A stretch of 11,509 nucleotides of DNA from an uncultured Eubacteriales bacterium (GTDB lineage Bacteria; Bacillota; Clostridia; Oscillospirales; Oscillospiraceae): contig UQUO01000060.1 of the NCBI GenBank assembly GCA_900544295.1, positions 1-11,509 of the forward strand, written 5' to 3'. The translations under genes were made by a program, and so were the position numbers. The notes below the pieces were generated by a model. The model was not told the origin of the DNA and searched no databases. It saw only the letters and a program-made list of their open reading frames with translations. The first letter of the stretch is position 1. Each line of letters begins with the position of its first letter. Positions 5,000 through 11,405 of this stretch are shown piece after piece.

Positions 5000-6754
5000 A
5001 TGGACGAGAAGAAATACACCTTTGAAAACAAGGAATACCGCGATACCTACCGCCACACGACGAGCCACATCCTCGCCCAGGCCGTGAAGCGCCTGTTCCC
5101 GGATACCAAGCTGGCCATCGGCCCCGCGATAGACGACGGATTTTACTACGACCTCGACTCCGAGACCGTGTTTACTCCGGAGCTCCTCGAGCAGATCGAG
5201 GCCGAGATGCGCAAGATATGCAAGGAAAAGCTGCCCATAGAGCGCTTTGAGCTGCCCCGCGAGGAGGCCCTCGCCCTCATGCGCGAGAAGAACGAGCCCT
5301 ACAAGGTTGAGCTCATCGAGGACCTGCCCGAGGACGCGGCAATCAGCTTCTATAAGCAGGGCGAGTTCACGGACCTCTGCGCCGGCCCGCACCTGGACAG
5401 CACCGGCCGTGTCAAGGGCAACGCGATAAAGCTCATGAGCTGCACCGGCGCCTATTGGCGCGGGGATTCCAACCGCAAAATGCTCCAGAGAATTTACGGT
5501 ACAAGTTTTCTCAAAAAGGAGGAACTTGAAGCCTATTTGAATCGTCTTGAAGAGGCGAAGAAGCGCGATCACCGCAAGCTTGGCCGTGAGCTGGGTCTGT
5601 TCATGATGGCTGACGAGGGTCCGGGCTTCCCCTTCTTCCTGCCCAAGGGCATGGTGCTGAAGAACACCCTCATCGACTATTGGCGCGAGGTCCACAAGAA
5701 ATACGGCTACGTGGAGATATCCACTCCCGTCATTCTCAACCGCAAGCTCTGGGAGCGCTCCGGACACTGGGACCACTACAAGCAGAATATGTACACGACG
5801 GTCATCGACGGCGAGGACTTCGCCATAAAGCCGATGAACTGCCCCGGCGGCATGCTGGTGTACAAGTCTGAGCCGCACTCCTACCGCGACCTGCCGCTGC
5901 GCGTGGGCGAGCTGGGTCTGGTGCACAGGCATGAGCTCTCCGGCGCCCTGCACGGCCTTTTCCGCGTGCGCTGCTTTACGCAGGACGATGCGCACATCTT
6001 TATGACCTGGGACCAGATGAAGGACGAGATAAAGAACGTCGTCCGGCTTTTCGACGAGGTCTATTCCGTCTTCGGTCTCTCCTATGAGATAGAGCTCTCG
6101 ACCATGCCCGAGGACCACATGGGCGACGAGAAGGACTGGGAGTTCGCGCAGGATACGCTGAAGGAAGCCATCACCGAGATGGGCAAGAGCTACACCGTGA
6201 ACGAGGGCGACGGCGCCTTCTACGGCCCGAAGCTGGACTTCCACCTCGCCGACTCCATAGGCAGGACCTGGCAGTGCGGCACCATCCAGCTCGACATGCA
6301 GCTGCCTGAGCGCTTCGAGCTCGAGTACGTGGGAGAGGACGGCGCGAAGCACCGCCCGGTCATGATACACCGCGTGGTCCTGGGCTCCATAGAGCGCTTC
6401 ATCGGCGTCATCACGGAGCACTTCGCCGGCGCTTTCCCGACCTGGCTGGCCCCCGTGCAGGTGAAGGTCATGACCATTACGGACCGCAGCCGCCCCTGGG
6501 CCGAGGAGGTCACGCGCCGCCTTGAGGCCGCCGGCGTGCGCGTGGAAGCCGACCTGCGCAATGAGAAGATCGGCTACAAGATCCGCGAGGCCCAGAGCCT
6601 CAAGATACCCTACATGCTCGTCATCGGCGACAAGGAGGCCGAGGCGGGCCAGGTCGCCGTGCGCACCCGCGCCGGAGGCGACAAGGGCGCCATGCCCCTC
6701 GACGCCTTCACGGAAACGCTGCTCTCGCAGATAAAGGCGCGCAGTCTCGACTAA
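5000..6754 (+). CDS. thrS: Threonyl-tRNA synthetase, short form without TGS domain
   Basis: This 584-residue class II synthetase charges tRNA-Thr. The protein starts directly in the editing domain: RHTTSHILAQA with H19/H23 and DLCAGPHLDS with C127/H131 form the editing site that removes mischarged serine. The catalytic core holds motif 2 around LVHRHELSGALHGLFRVR (308-325) and the zinc ligands C281 (MNCPGG), H332 (QDDAHIF) and H457 (MIHRVVLGS). A C-terminal anticodon-binding domain begins near residue 483 (LAPVQVKVM). Typical ThrS proteins are about 640 residues with an N-terminal TGS domain of about 60, which is absent here. The start is secure: AGGAGG at 4988-4993 lies 6 nt upstream, and the T-box terminator immediately before leaves no room for more coding. 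Regulated by threonine starvation through the T-box. Confidence 0.97.
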   Translation: MDEKKYTFENKEYRDTYRHTTSHILAQAVKRLFPDTKLAIGPAIDDGFYYDLDSETVFTPELLEQIEAEMRKICKEKLPIERFELPREEALALMREKNEPYKVELIEDLPEDAAISFYKQGEFTDLCAGPHLDSTGRVKGNAIKLMSCTGAYWRGDSNRKMLQRIYGTSFLKKEELEAYLNRLEEAKKRDHRKLGRELGLFMMADEGPGFPFFLPKGMVLKNTLIDYWREVHKKYGYVEISTPVILNRKLWERSGHWDHYKQNMYTTVIDGEDFAIKPMNCPGGMLVYKSEPHSYRDLPLRVGELGLVHRHELSGALHGLFRVRCFTQDDAHIFMTWDQMKDEIKNVVRLFDEVYSVFGLSYEIELSTMPEDHMGDEKDWEFAQDTLKEAITEMGKSYTVNEGDGAFYGPKLDFHLADSIGRTWQCGTIQLDMQLPERFELEYVGEDGAKHRPVMIHRVVLGSIERFIGVITEHFAGAFPTWLAPVQVKVMTITDRSRPWAEEVTRRLEAAGVRVEADLRNEKIGYKIREAQSLKIPYMLVIGDKEAEAGQVAVRTRAGGDKGAMPLDAFTETLLSQIKARSLD

Positions 6755-6776
6755 GCTGAAAGGACTGGTAAACGGA

Positions 6777-7397
6777 ATGAAGAAAACTCTCTGCATACTC
6801 CTGGCGCTGGCGCTTGTCCTGGGCCTCGCGGCCTGCGGGGGCGGCGAGCCCTCCGCCAGCGAGCTGCCCGACCCGGAGTTCAGCCTGCCGCCCGAGGATG
6901 CCACGCCCTCGGACCTCACGCCCGAGGCCTCCCCGACGCCTACGCCGACGCCGGAGAGCATCGATACCCTCAAAGTCTGCGGCATCTCCATAATCACGAA
7001 CGGCCAGCTCACGGGTCTCGCCTTCAAGGGCGTGAAGTATGAAAACGGCGTCCTGCTGCTGGATTCCGCCGTGCTTGATTCCGGCACCACTTCGGACATA
7101 CTCATCGAGTTCTACGGCGGCGACCTTGAGGTCGAGGTTACGGGCGAGTGCGTCTTCACCTCCGCCGGCGTGAGCTCCATAATAGGCGATGGCAGCCTGA
7201 GCCTCAAGGGCGAGGGCAGCCTGAGCATCACCGCCACCGAGGCCGCGGCCATCAGCGTCGAGGGCAGCGTAACTGCCGCCTGCGCCCTGAACGTCACCGG
7301 CGCGCCCGCCGCCGAGAGCGCCGGCGTCAGTGCCGGCGAGGGCTTCAGCCTCAGCGAAAACAGCGAGAACAGCATAGTCGTGGCCGCTGCGGCCTGA
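6777..7397 (+). CDS. Putative secreted lipoprotein of unknown function
   Basis: I do not recognise this 206-residue protein as a named family. The N-terminus has a clear lipoprotein signal (MKKTLCILLALALVLGLAAC, lipidated C20), so it should be anchored on the outer face of the membrane. An acidic, Pro/Thr-rich linker (about 22-62, with PTPTPTPE) follows. The rest is built of short beta-strand-like units with recurring G-S-L (GDGSLSLKGEGSLSITAT), suggesting a repetitive beta fold such as a small beta-helix or carbohydrate-binding-like domain; that is inference. The C-terminus is Ala-rich. GAAAGGA lies upstream at 6759-6765. The gene begins 22 nt after thrS with no terminator between, so it is probably read from the T-box transcript, although a functional link to threonine is not evident. 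Confidence 0.8.
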   Translation: MKKTLCILLALALVLGLAACGGGEPSASELPDPEFSLPPEDATPSDLTPEASPTPTPTPESIDTLKVCGISIITNGQLTGLAFKGVKYENGVLLLDSAVLDSGTTSDILIEFYGGDLEVEVTGECVFTSAGVSSIIGDGSLSLKGEGSLSITATEAAAISVEGSVTAACALNVTGAPAAESAGVSAGEGFSLSENSENSIVVAAAA

Positions 7398-7423
7398 CAT
7401 ATTTTAGCAAGAATAATGCAGCC

Positions 7424-7463
7424 CGCCCCTTCGTATTCTAAACGCGAGGGGGCGAGTTTTTTT
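7424..7463 (+). terminator. Terminator ending the thrS/lipoprotein unit, overlapping the sleB RBS
   Basis: CGCCCCTTCG (7424-7433) pairs with CGAGGGGGCG (7445-7454), with one G-U pair, around an 11-nt loop. AG and seven T (7457-7463) follow. The T-tract ends at the base before the sleB ATG. The 3' arm contains GAGGGGG, the only Shine-Dalgarno candidate for sleB. Confidence 0.8.
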
Positions 7464-8138
7464 ATGCAGAACAGAAGAAAGCTCATACTTGCGCTTACAG
7501 TTGTATTCACGCTCAATATAATGATAATAGCCCTGGCCCAACGCGCCGACGCCGTGACCTATGCCCGCGGCTCCAGCGGCGGGACTGTCAGACAGATACA
7601 GCAGCTGCTGCTCGACTGGGGCTACTACTCCGGCGAAGTGGACGGCATCTTCGGCAGCGAGACCGAGGACGCGGTGGAGTATTTCCAGAGTAAAAACGGC
7701 CTTACCGTGGACGGCAAGGTAGGCCCCGCGACGATGGAGGCCCTGGGCATAGCCGAGGGCGGTGAGAGCGAGGCCTCTGGTACGACGGACAACGAGCTCG
7801 CACTGCTGGCGCGGCTCATCTCCGCTGAGGCGAGGGGCGAACCCTATGCCGGTCAGGTGGCCGTCGGCGCCGTGGTGCTCAACCGGGTGGAGCACCCTTC
7901 CTTCCCGAACACCATCTCCGAGGTCATCTTCCAGCCGGGGGCCTTCAGCTGCATGCTGGACGGCCAGTGGGACGAGCCCGTCGCGGACAGCGCCTACCAG
8001 GCCGCGCGCGACGCCCTCGCCGGGGCCGACCCCTCGGGCGGCGCCATCTACTACTTCAACCCCGTCACCGCCACGAACGCCTGGATCTGGTCCCGGCCGG
8101 AGATAATCACCATAGGCAAGCACCGCTTCTGCGCCTGA
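7464..8138 (+). CDS. sleB: Spore cortex-lytic enzyme / cell wall hydrolase SleB family
   Basis: This 224-residue exported enzyme has an N-terminal signal or anchor (MQNRRKLILALTVVFTLNIM, to about residue 30). A peptidoglycan-binding type 1 domain follows at about 33-96 (GSSGGTVRQIQQLLLDWGYY, GIFGSETEDAVEYFQ). The C-terminal half, 110-224, is the Hydrolase_2 (SleB/CwlJ) catalytic domain, with LLARLISAEARGEPY (putative catalytic Glu E122), VGAVVLNRV and FQPGAFSC. In spore formers SleB is made in the forespore and cleaves cortex peptidoglycan at germination, as a lytic transglycosylase. The start at 7464 gives a proper signal peptide; an in-frame ATG at 7416 would add 16 residues encoded across the terminator hairpin and lacks a good ribosome site. 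A vegetative cell-wall role is possible. No YpeB-like partner is visible. Confidence 0.9.
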   Translation: MQNRRKLILALTVVFTLNIMIIALAQRADAVTYARGSSGGTVRQIQQLLLDWGYYSGEVDGIFGSETEDAVEYFQSKNGLTVDGKVGPATMEALGIAEGGESEASGTTDNELALLARLISAEARGEPYAGQVAVGAVVLNRVEHPSFPNTISEVIFQPGAFSCMLDGQWDEPVADSAYQAARDALAGADPSGGAIYYFNPVTATNAWIWSRPEIITIGKHRFCA

Positions 8139-8185
8139 GCGCGTAAAAGCCCGGCGGCGTCAAAAGACGCCGCCGGGCTTCGCGC
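8139..8185. terminator. Bidirectional terminator between convergent genes
   Basis: A perfect 15-bp stem joins 8147-8161 to 8166-8180 with an AAAA loop; the outer GCGCG (8139-8143) can also pair with CGCGC (8181-8185). On the minus strand the stem is followed by TTTTAC, so it suits the anti-sigma operon best. On the plus strand only two T follow. It sits between the stop of sleB (8138) and the stop of the converging gene (8191). Confidence 0.8.
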
Positions 8186-8190
8186 TGCCG

Positions 8191-9309
8191 CTACCGGCCG
8201 ATGTTCGAGTAGTTTATCGCGTCTGCGGCGAAGTTCACGTCTGCCTCGCTCAGGCTCCCTTCGCCGTAGACGTGCATGGCGAAGAAGGAGTCCTCCAGAT
8301 AGACGTAGATGTAGGCGTCGGAGCCGTTCGAGAGGATGGTCAGCTCCGTGCCGTCGGGCGCTGTGTGCCGCCGCTCCGTGAAGCTGGAGAGGTCAGCCTC
8401 CCAGCTCATGACCCCGCCGCTGGAGAGCGTGGAGTAGACGGAGTTATAGCCGTAGCAGCTGAGCTGCCCCGCGCCCGAGGGCGCCTCCAGGTAGAACTTC
8501 AGGCCGAAGCTGCCCTCGTCGTAATAATAGACCTTGTCGAAGCCCGCGGGCGGCTCGTAGAAGACGCTGCCCGAGTTGCCGAACTCCGCCGTCATCTCCG
8601 CGAGCTCCGCGTTCGTGTAAAAGCCCTCGCCCGTGAGGCCGGTGGTCTCCGAGCTCCAGAGCACGCGGAAGCCGCCGAGCAGGTCCAGGCCGTATTTTGC
8701 CGCGATATCGCGGAGCGCCTGCGCCTCCCCGGCCCAGCTCACGCCGTAGCCCTGCGCGTATTCGCCGTCATAGCTGTTCAGCTCGTCCATCAGGGCGCGG
8801 AACTGGGCGTATTCCTCGGGCGTGGCGTAGCGGGTCTCGAGACCGTCCTCGGTGTTGCACTGAAGCTCCGCTCCGCCGTCCTCAAGGTCCGTGATGCCCA
8901 TGCCGAGGACGCCCTGGAAGACCTCGGGCAGCTCCTTCATCGGGTCGTGCTCCACGCGCCAGGCAGAAAACTCGGCCCAGGCGGCCTTGGAGTTTTCCAC
9001 CTTCTCAGCGATGGAGCTGTCGAGCCCGGGAGGGACGGCCTGCGGCTGGGTGAGCGAGATATTGTTGTAGGTCTGGCCCTCGAACTCGGTCGTGCCGGGC
9101 CTGAGCAGCGCGCGGAAGCCGAACCAGTCCGCCGCGTAGGCCACGGCGCAGAGCGCCAGCATAAGCGCGACCACCGCCGCCACGGCCAGAAAGCTCCGGC
9201 CCAGCGAGCCTCGCCTGCGTTTTTCTATCATATCGTATACCTCCTTGAGCGTGTCGCCGGAGGCGTGAAGCGCGGAAAAGGTCTCCCTATACGTTTTCTT
9301 GTCCAGCAT
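8191..9309 (-). CDS. Putative membrane-anchored anti-sigma factor
   Basis: This 372-residue protein has a short cytoplasmic N-terminus (1-38, TFSALHASGDTLKEVYDMIE), one membrane helix (about 39-60) and a large extracytoplasmic part. The L-H-A-S...L-K-E-V pattern near the start is what I recall for Firmicutes anti-sigma proteins encoded next to ECF factors, where the cytoplasmic segment binds sigma. The outer part is acidic and rich in Tyr and Gly; I do not recognise a named domain, although the C-terminal strand-and-helix segment (FFAMHVYGEGSLSEADVN) resembles DUF4367-like domains. The start overlaps the sigma gene by 23 nt, with GGAGG at 9319-9323, so the two are translationally coupled. The signal sensed is unknown. 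Confidence 0.75.
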   Translation of the reverse strand: MLDKKTYRETFSALHASGDTLKEVYDMIEKRRRGSLGRSFLAVAAVVALMLALCAVAYAADWFGFRALLRPGTTEFEGQTYNNISLTQPQAVPPGLDSSIAEKVENSKAAWAEFSAWRVEHDPMKELPEVFQGVLGMGITDLEDGGAELQCNTEDGLETRYATPEEYAQFRALMDELNSYDGEYAQGYGVSWAGEAQALRDIAAKYGLDLLGGFRVLWSSETTGLTGEGFYTNAELAEMTAEFGNSGSVFYEPPAGFDKVYYYDEGSFGLKFYLEAPSGAGQLSCYGYNSVYSTLSSGGVMSWEADLSSFTERRHTAPDGTELTILSNGSDAYIYVYLEDSFFAMHVYGEGSLSEADVNFAADAINYSNIGR

Positions 9310-9784
9310 AGCCTTCAGCCTCCATGAGTTTCTTTTTCAGCAGCTCCCGGCCCCGCCGGAGCCGGGTACGGACCGTCGCGGCGGGGATGCCGAGGATCTC
9401 GGCTATCTCCTGCGTCGCGTAGTCCTCGTAGTAGTGCAGGTGGATGACCGTGCGGTACTTCGCGGGCAGCTCCATGACGGCGTAGAAGAGCTCGCTGCGC
9501 TCCGGCGTCGTGAAGGCCAGCGCTTCCGCGTAGTCCGCGATGTCCTCCGCGCGCCGCCAGGGCGAGAGCAGGGCCCTTTTGCACTCGTTGGCGGCTACGC
9601 GGTAGAGCCAGTTCTTGACGTGCGCCTCGCTCTCGAAGCGCTTGTCCGTGAGATAAAGCTTCAGCAGCGCGTTCTGCGTGACGTCGTCCGCCTCTGCGGC
9701 GCTTTTCAGGTAGCTGTAGGCGAGGCGGAAGACGCCGTCCATGTGGGCGGACGCAAGGCGCTCGAATTGCTGCTTCGTGAACAT
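9287..9784 (-). CDS. ECF-type RNA polymerase sigma factor
   Basis: This 165-residue sigma-70 family protein is of the extracytoplasmic function class. Region 2 spans about 7-75 (MDGVFRLAYSYLKSAAEADD, DVTQNALLKLY, VKNWLYRVAANECKR). Region 4 spans about 98-153, with the helix-turn-helix ATQEIAEILGIPAATVRTRL; region 3 is absent, as usual for ECF factors. GAGGGGAG (9792-9799) lies 7 nt before the ATG. It is followed by an overlapping membrane protein gene that is probably its anti-sigma factor. The promoter region looks ECF-like, suggesting the factor transcribes its own gene. No target genes can be named from this window, apart from possibly this operon. Confidence 0.94.
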   Translation of the reverse strand: MFTKQQFERLASAHMDGVFRLAYSYLKSAAEADDVTQNALLKLYLTDKRFESEAHVKNWLYRVAANECKRALLSPWRRAEDIADYAEALAFTTPERSELFYAVMELPAKYRTVIHLHYYEDYATQEIAEILGIPAATVRTRLRRGRELLKKKLMEAEGYAGQENV

Positions 9785-9800
9785 AGACTGACTCCCCTCG

Positions 9801-9816
9801 GTGAAAAGCCTTTCAC
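9801..9816 (-). repeat. Inverted repeat in the sigma-gene leader
   Basis: GTGAAA (9801-9806) and TTTCAC (9811-9816) form a perfect 6-bp inverted repeat around AGCC. It lies between the -10 element and the Shine-Dalgarno sequence, at the expected 5' end of the sigma message. It could be a 5' stabilising hairpin or an operator. Confidence 0.5.
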
Positions 9817-9820
9817 TCCT

Positions 9821-9850
9821 ATTAGGCTTCAGGGGGCACGAAATGTTTCA
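9821..9850 (-). promoter_or_regulatory. ECF-type promoter of the sigma/anti-sigma operon
   Basis: On the minus strand TGAAAC (9850-9845) resembles the AAC-containing -35 element of ECF promoters, and CCTAAT (9826-9821) lies 18 bp downstream as the -10 region. No sigma-A-type TTGACA/TATAAT pair is present there. A -35 of this kind in front of an ECF gene usually means autoregulation; that is inference. Confidence 0.6.
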
Positions 9851-9882
9851 CTTGGCTTCAAAAAAGCGCGCTGAGCACGCTC

Positions 9883-9911
9883 TTGAAAAGCCGCGCGGGG
9901 CGTTATATAAT
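9883..9911 (+). promoter_or_regulatory. Promoter of the zinc-ribbon protein / FAH-family operon
   Basis: TTGAAA (9883-9888) is followed after 17 bp by a perfect TATAAT (9906-9911). The start is expected near 9918, leaving a leader of about 28 nt that contains AAGGGATAGGTGA. Confidence 0.75.
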
Positions 9912-9945
9912 GTATAGTCACAGAAAAGGGATAGGTGATAGAAAG

Positions 9946-10488
9946 ATGAGCTATTGCAGAAACTGCGGCGCCTACGTCCCCGACTGGGCGGAGAACTGCC
10001 CGGCCTGCGACACGCCGGTGAAAGGCCCGGCCCAGGCAAAGCGCGAGAAAAAGCAAAAGGGCTCCGAGTCCGCCTCCCAGGCAAGGCGGGAGGAGCCGCG
10101 CCGCGAGACGCCTAAGTACGAAGAACCTCCGCGGGACGGCGGTACCTATACATACGGCGGCAGGAAGAAATACGCCGAGAGCTACGACGCCGACGTGCGC
10201 GAGAACCAGGGCCTCGGCTACCTCTGCTACCTCGGCCCACTGCTCGTCATACCCCTGCTGCTGAAGCCCAAGTCGCGCTTCCTGCGCTACCACTGCAACC
10301 AGGGCCTGCTGCTGCTCATCTTTGCCGCGCTCGTCTCGATCTGCGACGGCTTTGCGGGCATAGGCTGGCTCATAGGCATCGCGGGCAGCATAGCCTCCGT
10401 CATCTGGCTCATCCAGGGCCTCGTGAACGTCAGCAAGGGCGTCAGACGCCCCCTGCCGCTCATAGGCGAGATAACTATACTGAAATGA
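9946..10488 (+). CDS. Zinc-ribbon membrane protein of unknown function
   Basis: This 180-residue protein begins with a double-CXXC zinc ribbon, CRNCGAYVPDWAENCPAC (C4, C7, C18, C21). A charged linker rich in Lys, Glu, Arg and Pro spans about 25-85. The C-terminal half has about three hydrophobic segments (91-107, 119-135, 138-160) and the signature RFLRYHCNQGLLLLI. This signature, with flanking GLGYLCYLGPLLVIPLL, resembles DUF4870/Tic20-like small membrane proteins. The ribbon is expected in the cytoplasm. The ATG at 9946 is chosen because the ribbon follows at once and the promoter -10 ends at 9911, within the longer reading frame. It is co-transcribed with the gene 10 nt downstream. Molecular role unknown. 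Confidence 0.82.
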   Translation: MSYCRNCGAYVPDWAENCPACDTPVKGPAQAKREKKQKGSESASQARREEPRRETPKYEEPPRDGGTYTYGGRKKYAESYDADVRENQGLGYLCYLGPLLVIPLLLKPKSRFLRYHCNQGLLLLIFAALVSICDGFAGIGWLIGIAGSIASVIWLIQGLVNVSKGVRRPLPLIGEITILK

Positions 10489-10498
10489 GGTATGTGTA

Positions 10499-11347
10499 AT
10501 GAAGCTCCTCAGCTGTGAATACAAGGGCGAGACTTTCGCCGCCGTCAGCGACGGGAAGAAGGCATACAAGGCCGCGCCGGACATGTACGCGCTCCTGGAC
10601 AGGCTTGAGGGCGCCCTGCCCGGACCGGAGCTCCTCGCGGGCGAGGGCATCGACCTTGGCGAGCTGCGTCTGCTTGCGCCCATCCCGGAGCCTCGGCAGG
10701 ACGTGATCTGCCTGGGTATGAACTACATGGACCACAGCGCCGAGGCCGCCAAGTGGGGCAAGGACGACTTCGTGAAGAACGCCGGCAAGGCGGTCTACTT
10801 CTCCAAGCGCGCCGCGTATATCGTCGGCCCCGGCGGAGAGATCGACCCTCACTTTGACATCGTGGACGGCCTCGACTACGAGGCCGAGCTCGCTGTCGTG
10901 CTGGGTAAGGACGCATACAGGGTGAGTAAAGAGGACGCCTTCGACTACGTCCTGGGCTACAGCGTCCTGAACGACGTCTCTGCGCGCAACCTCCAGAAGG
11001 CGCACAAGCAGTTCTACTTCGGCAAGAGCCTCGATACGCATACCACCATGGGGCCGTGGATTGTCACGCGGGACGAGCTGCCCGGCGCGCCGGAGCTTGA
11101 CATCCGCTGCTTCATAAACGGTGAGAAGAGGCAGGACAGCAATACGCGCTATATGATCTTTGGCGTGGCCGAGGTCATAGCCGAGCTCTCGCAGGGCATG
11201 ACTCTGAAGGCCGGCACCATCATAGCCATGGGCACGCCCGCCGGCGTCGGCATGGGCTTCGAGCCGCCCAAATATCTCTCCTGCGGCGACGTTGTCAGGT
11301 GCGAAATCGACGGCATAGGCGTCCTCGAAAACCCCGTGAAAAACTAA
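10499..11347 (+). CDS. Fumarylacetoacetate hydrolase (FAH) family protein
   Basis: This 282-residue soluble enzyme belongs to the FAH superfamily, whose members hydrolyse, decarboxylate or isomerise beta-diketo or 2-oxo acids with a bound Mg2+ or Mn2+. The catalytic domain begins near residue 67 (DVICLGMNYMDHS). The metal-binding acids are E128 and E130 in DYEAELAVVLG and D159 in NDVSARN. Conserved K176-S-L-D-T-H and GTPAGVGMG (245-253) follow. Length and the short N-terminal domain fit the 2-hydroxyhepta-2,4-diene-1,7-dioate isomerase / acylpyruvate hydrolase / oxaloacetate decarboxylase group; the substrate cannot be chosen. GAGG (10487-10490) precedes the ATG by 8 nt and overlaps the stop of the upstream gene. 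No aromatic-degradation genes are nearby. Confidence 0.93.
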   Translation: MKLLSCEYKGETFAAVSDGKKAYKAAPDMYALLDRLEGALPGPELLAGEGIDLGELRLLAPIPEPRQDVICLGMNYMDHSAEAAKWGKDDFVKNAGKAVYFSKRAAYIVGPGGEIDPHFDIVDGLDYEAELAVVLGKDAYRVSKEDAFDYVLGYSVLNDVSARNLQKAHKQFYFGKSLDTHTTMGPWIVTRDELPGAPELDIRCFINGEKRQDSNTRYMIFGVAEVIAELSQGMTLKAGTIIAMGTPAGVGMGFEPPKYLSCGDVVRCEIDGIGVLENPVKN

Positions 11348-11370
11348 GTTAAAAAAATCGAAAAAAAGAC

Positions 11371-11399
11371 TTGACACGGGCGTCGCAAAATGCTATATT
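11371..11399 (+). promoter_or_regulatory. Strong promoter with A-rich upstream element
   Basis: TTGACA (11371-11376) is separated by 17 bp from TATATT (11394-11399). Two A-runs at 11351-11368 lie directly upstream and could act as an UP element. The start is expected near 11406. The promoter lies 24 nt after the FAH gene stop, with no terminator hairpin between them. Confidence 0.8.
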
Positions 11400-11405
11400 A
11401 GCAAA

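Noticed and set aside
4895..7105. A 736-codon open frame on the minus strand opposite thrS
   Set aside because: It is antisense to a complete, motif-verified thrS and its T-box, has low-complexity Leu/Ala/Val/His-rich composition, and is explained by GC-rich codon bias keeping the opposite frame open.
9860..9881. Possible minus-strand terminator (AGCGTG/CGCGCT stem followed by six T)
   Set aside because: The stem is only 6 bp with a G-U pair and lies upstream of the sigma promoter, where no transcript clearly needs to end. It could stop antisense RNA, but support is weak.
10475..11377. A 300-codon open frame on the minus strand opposite the FAH-family gene
   Set aside because: It is a mirror of a well-supported gene, with no recognisable domain and no ribosome site that I could see.
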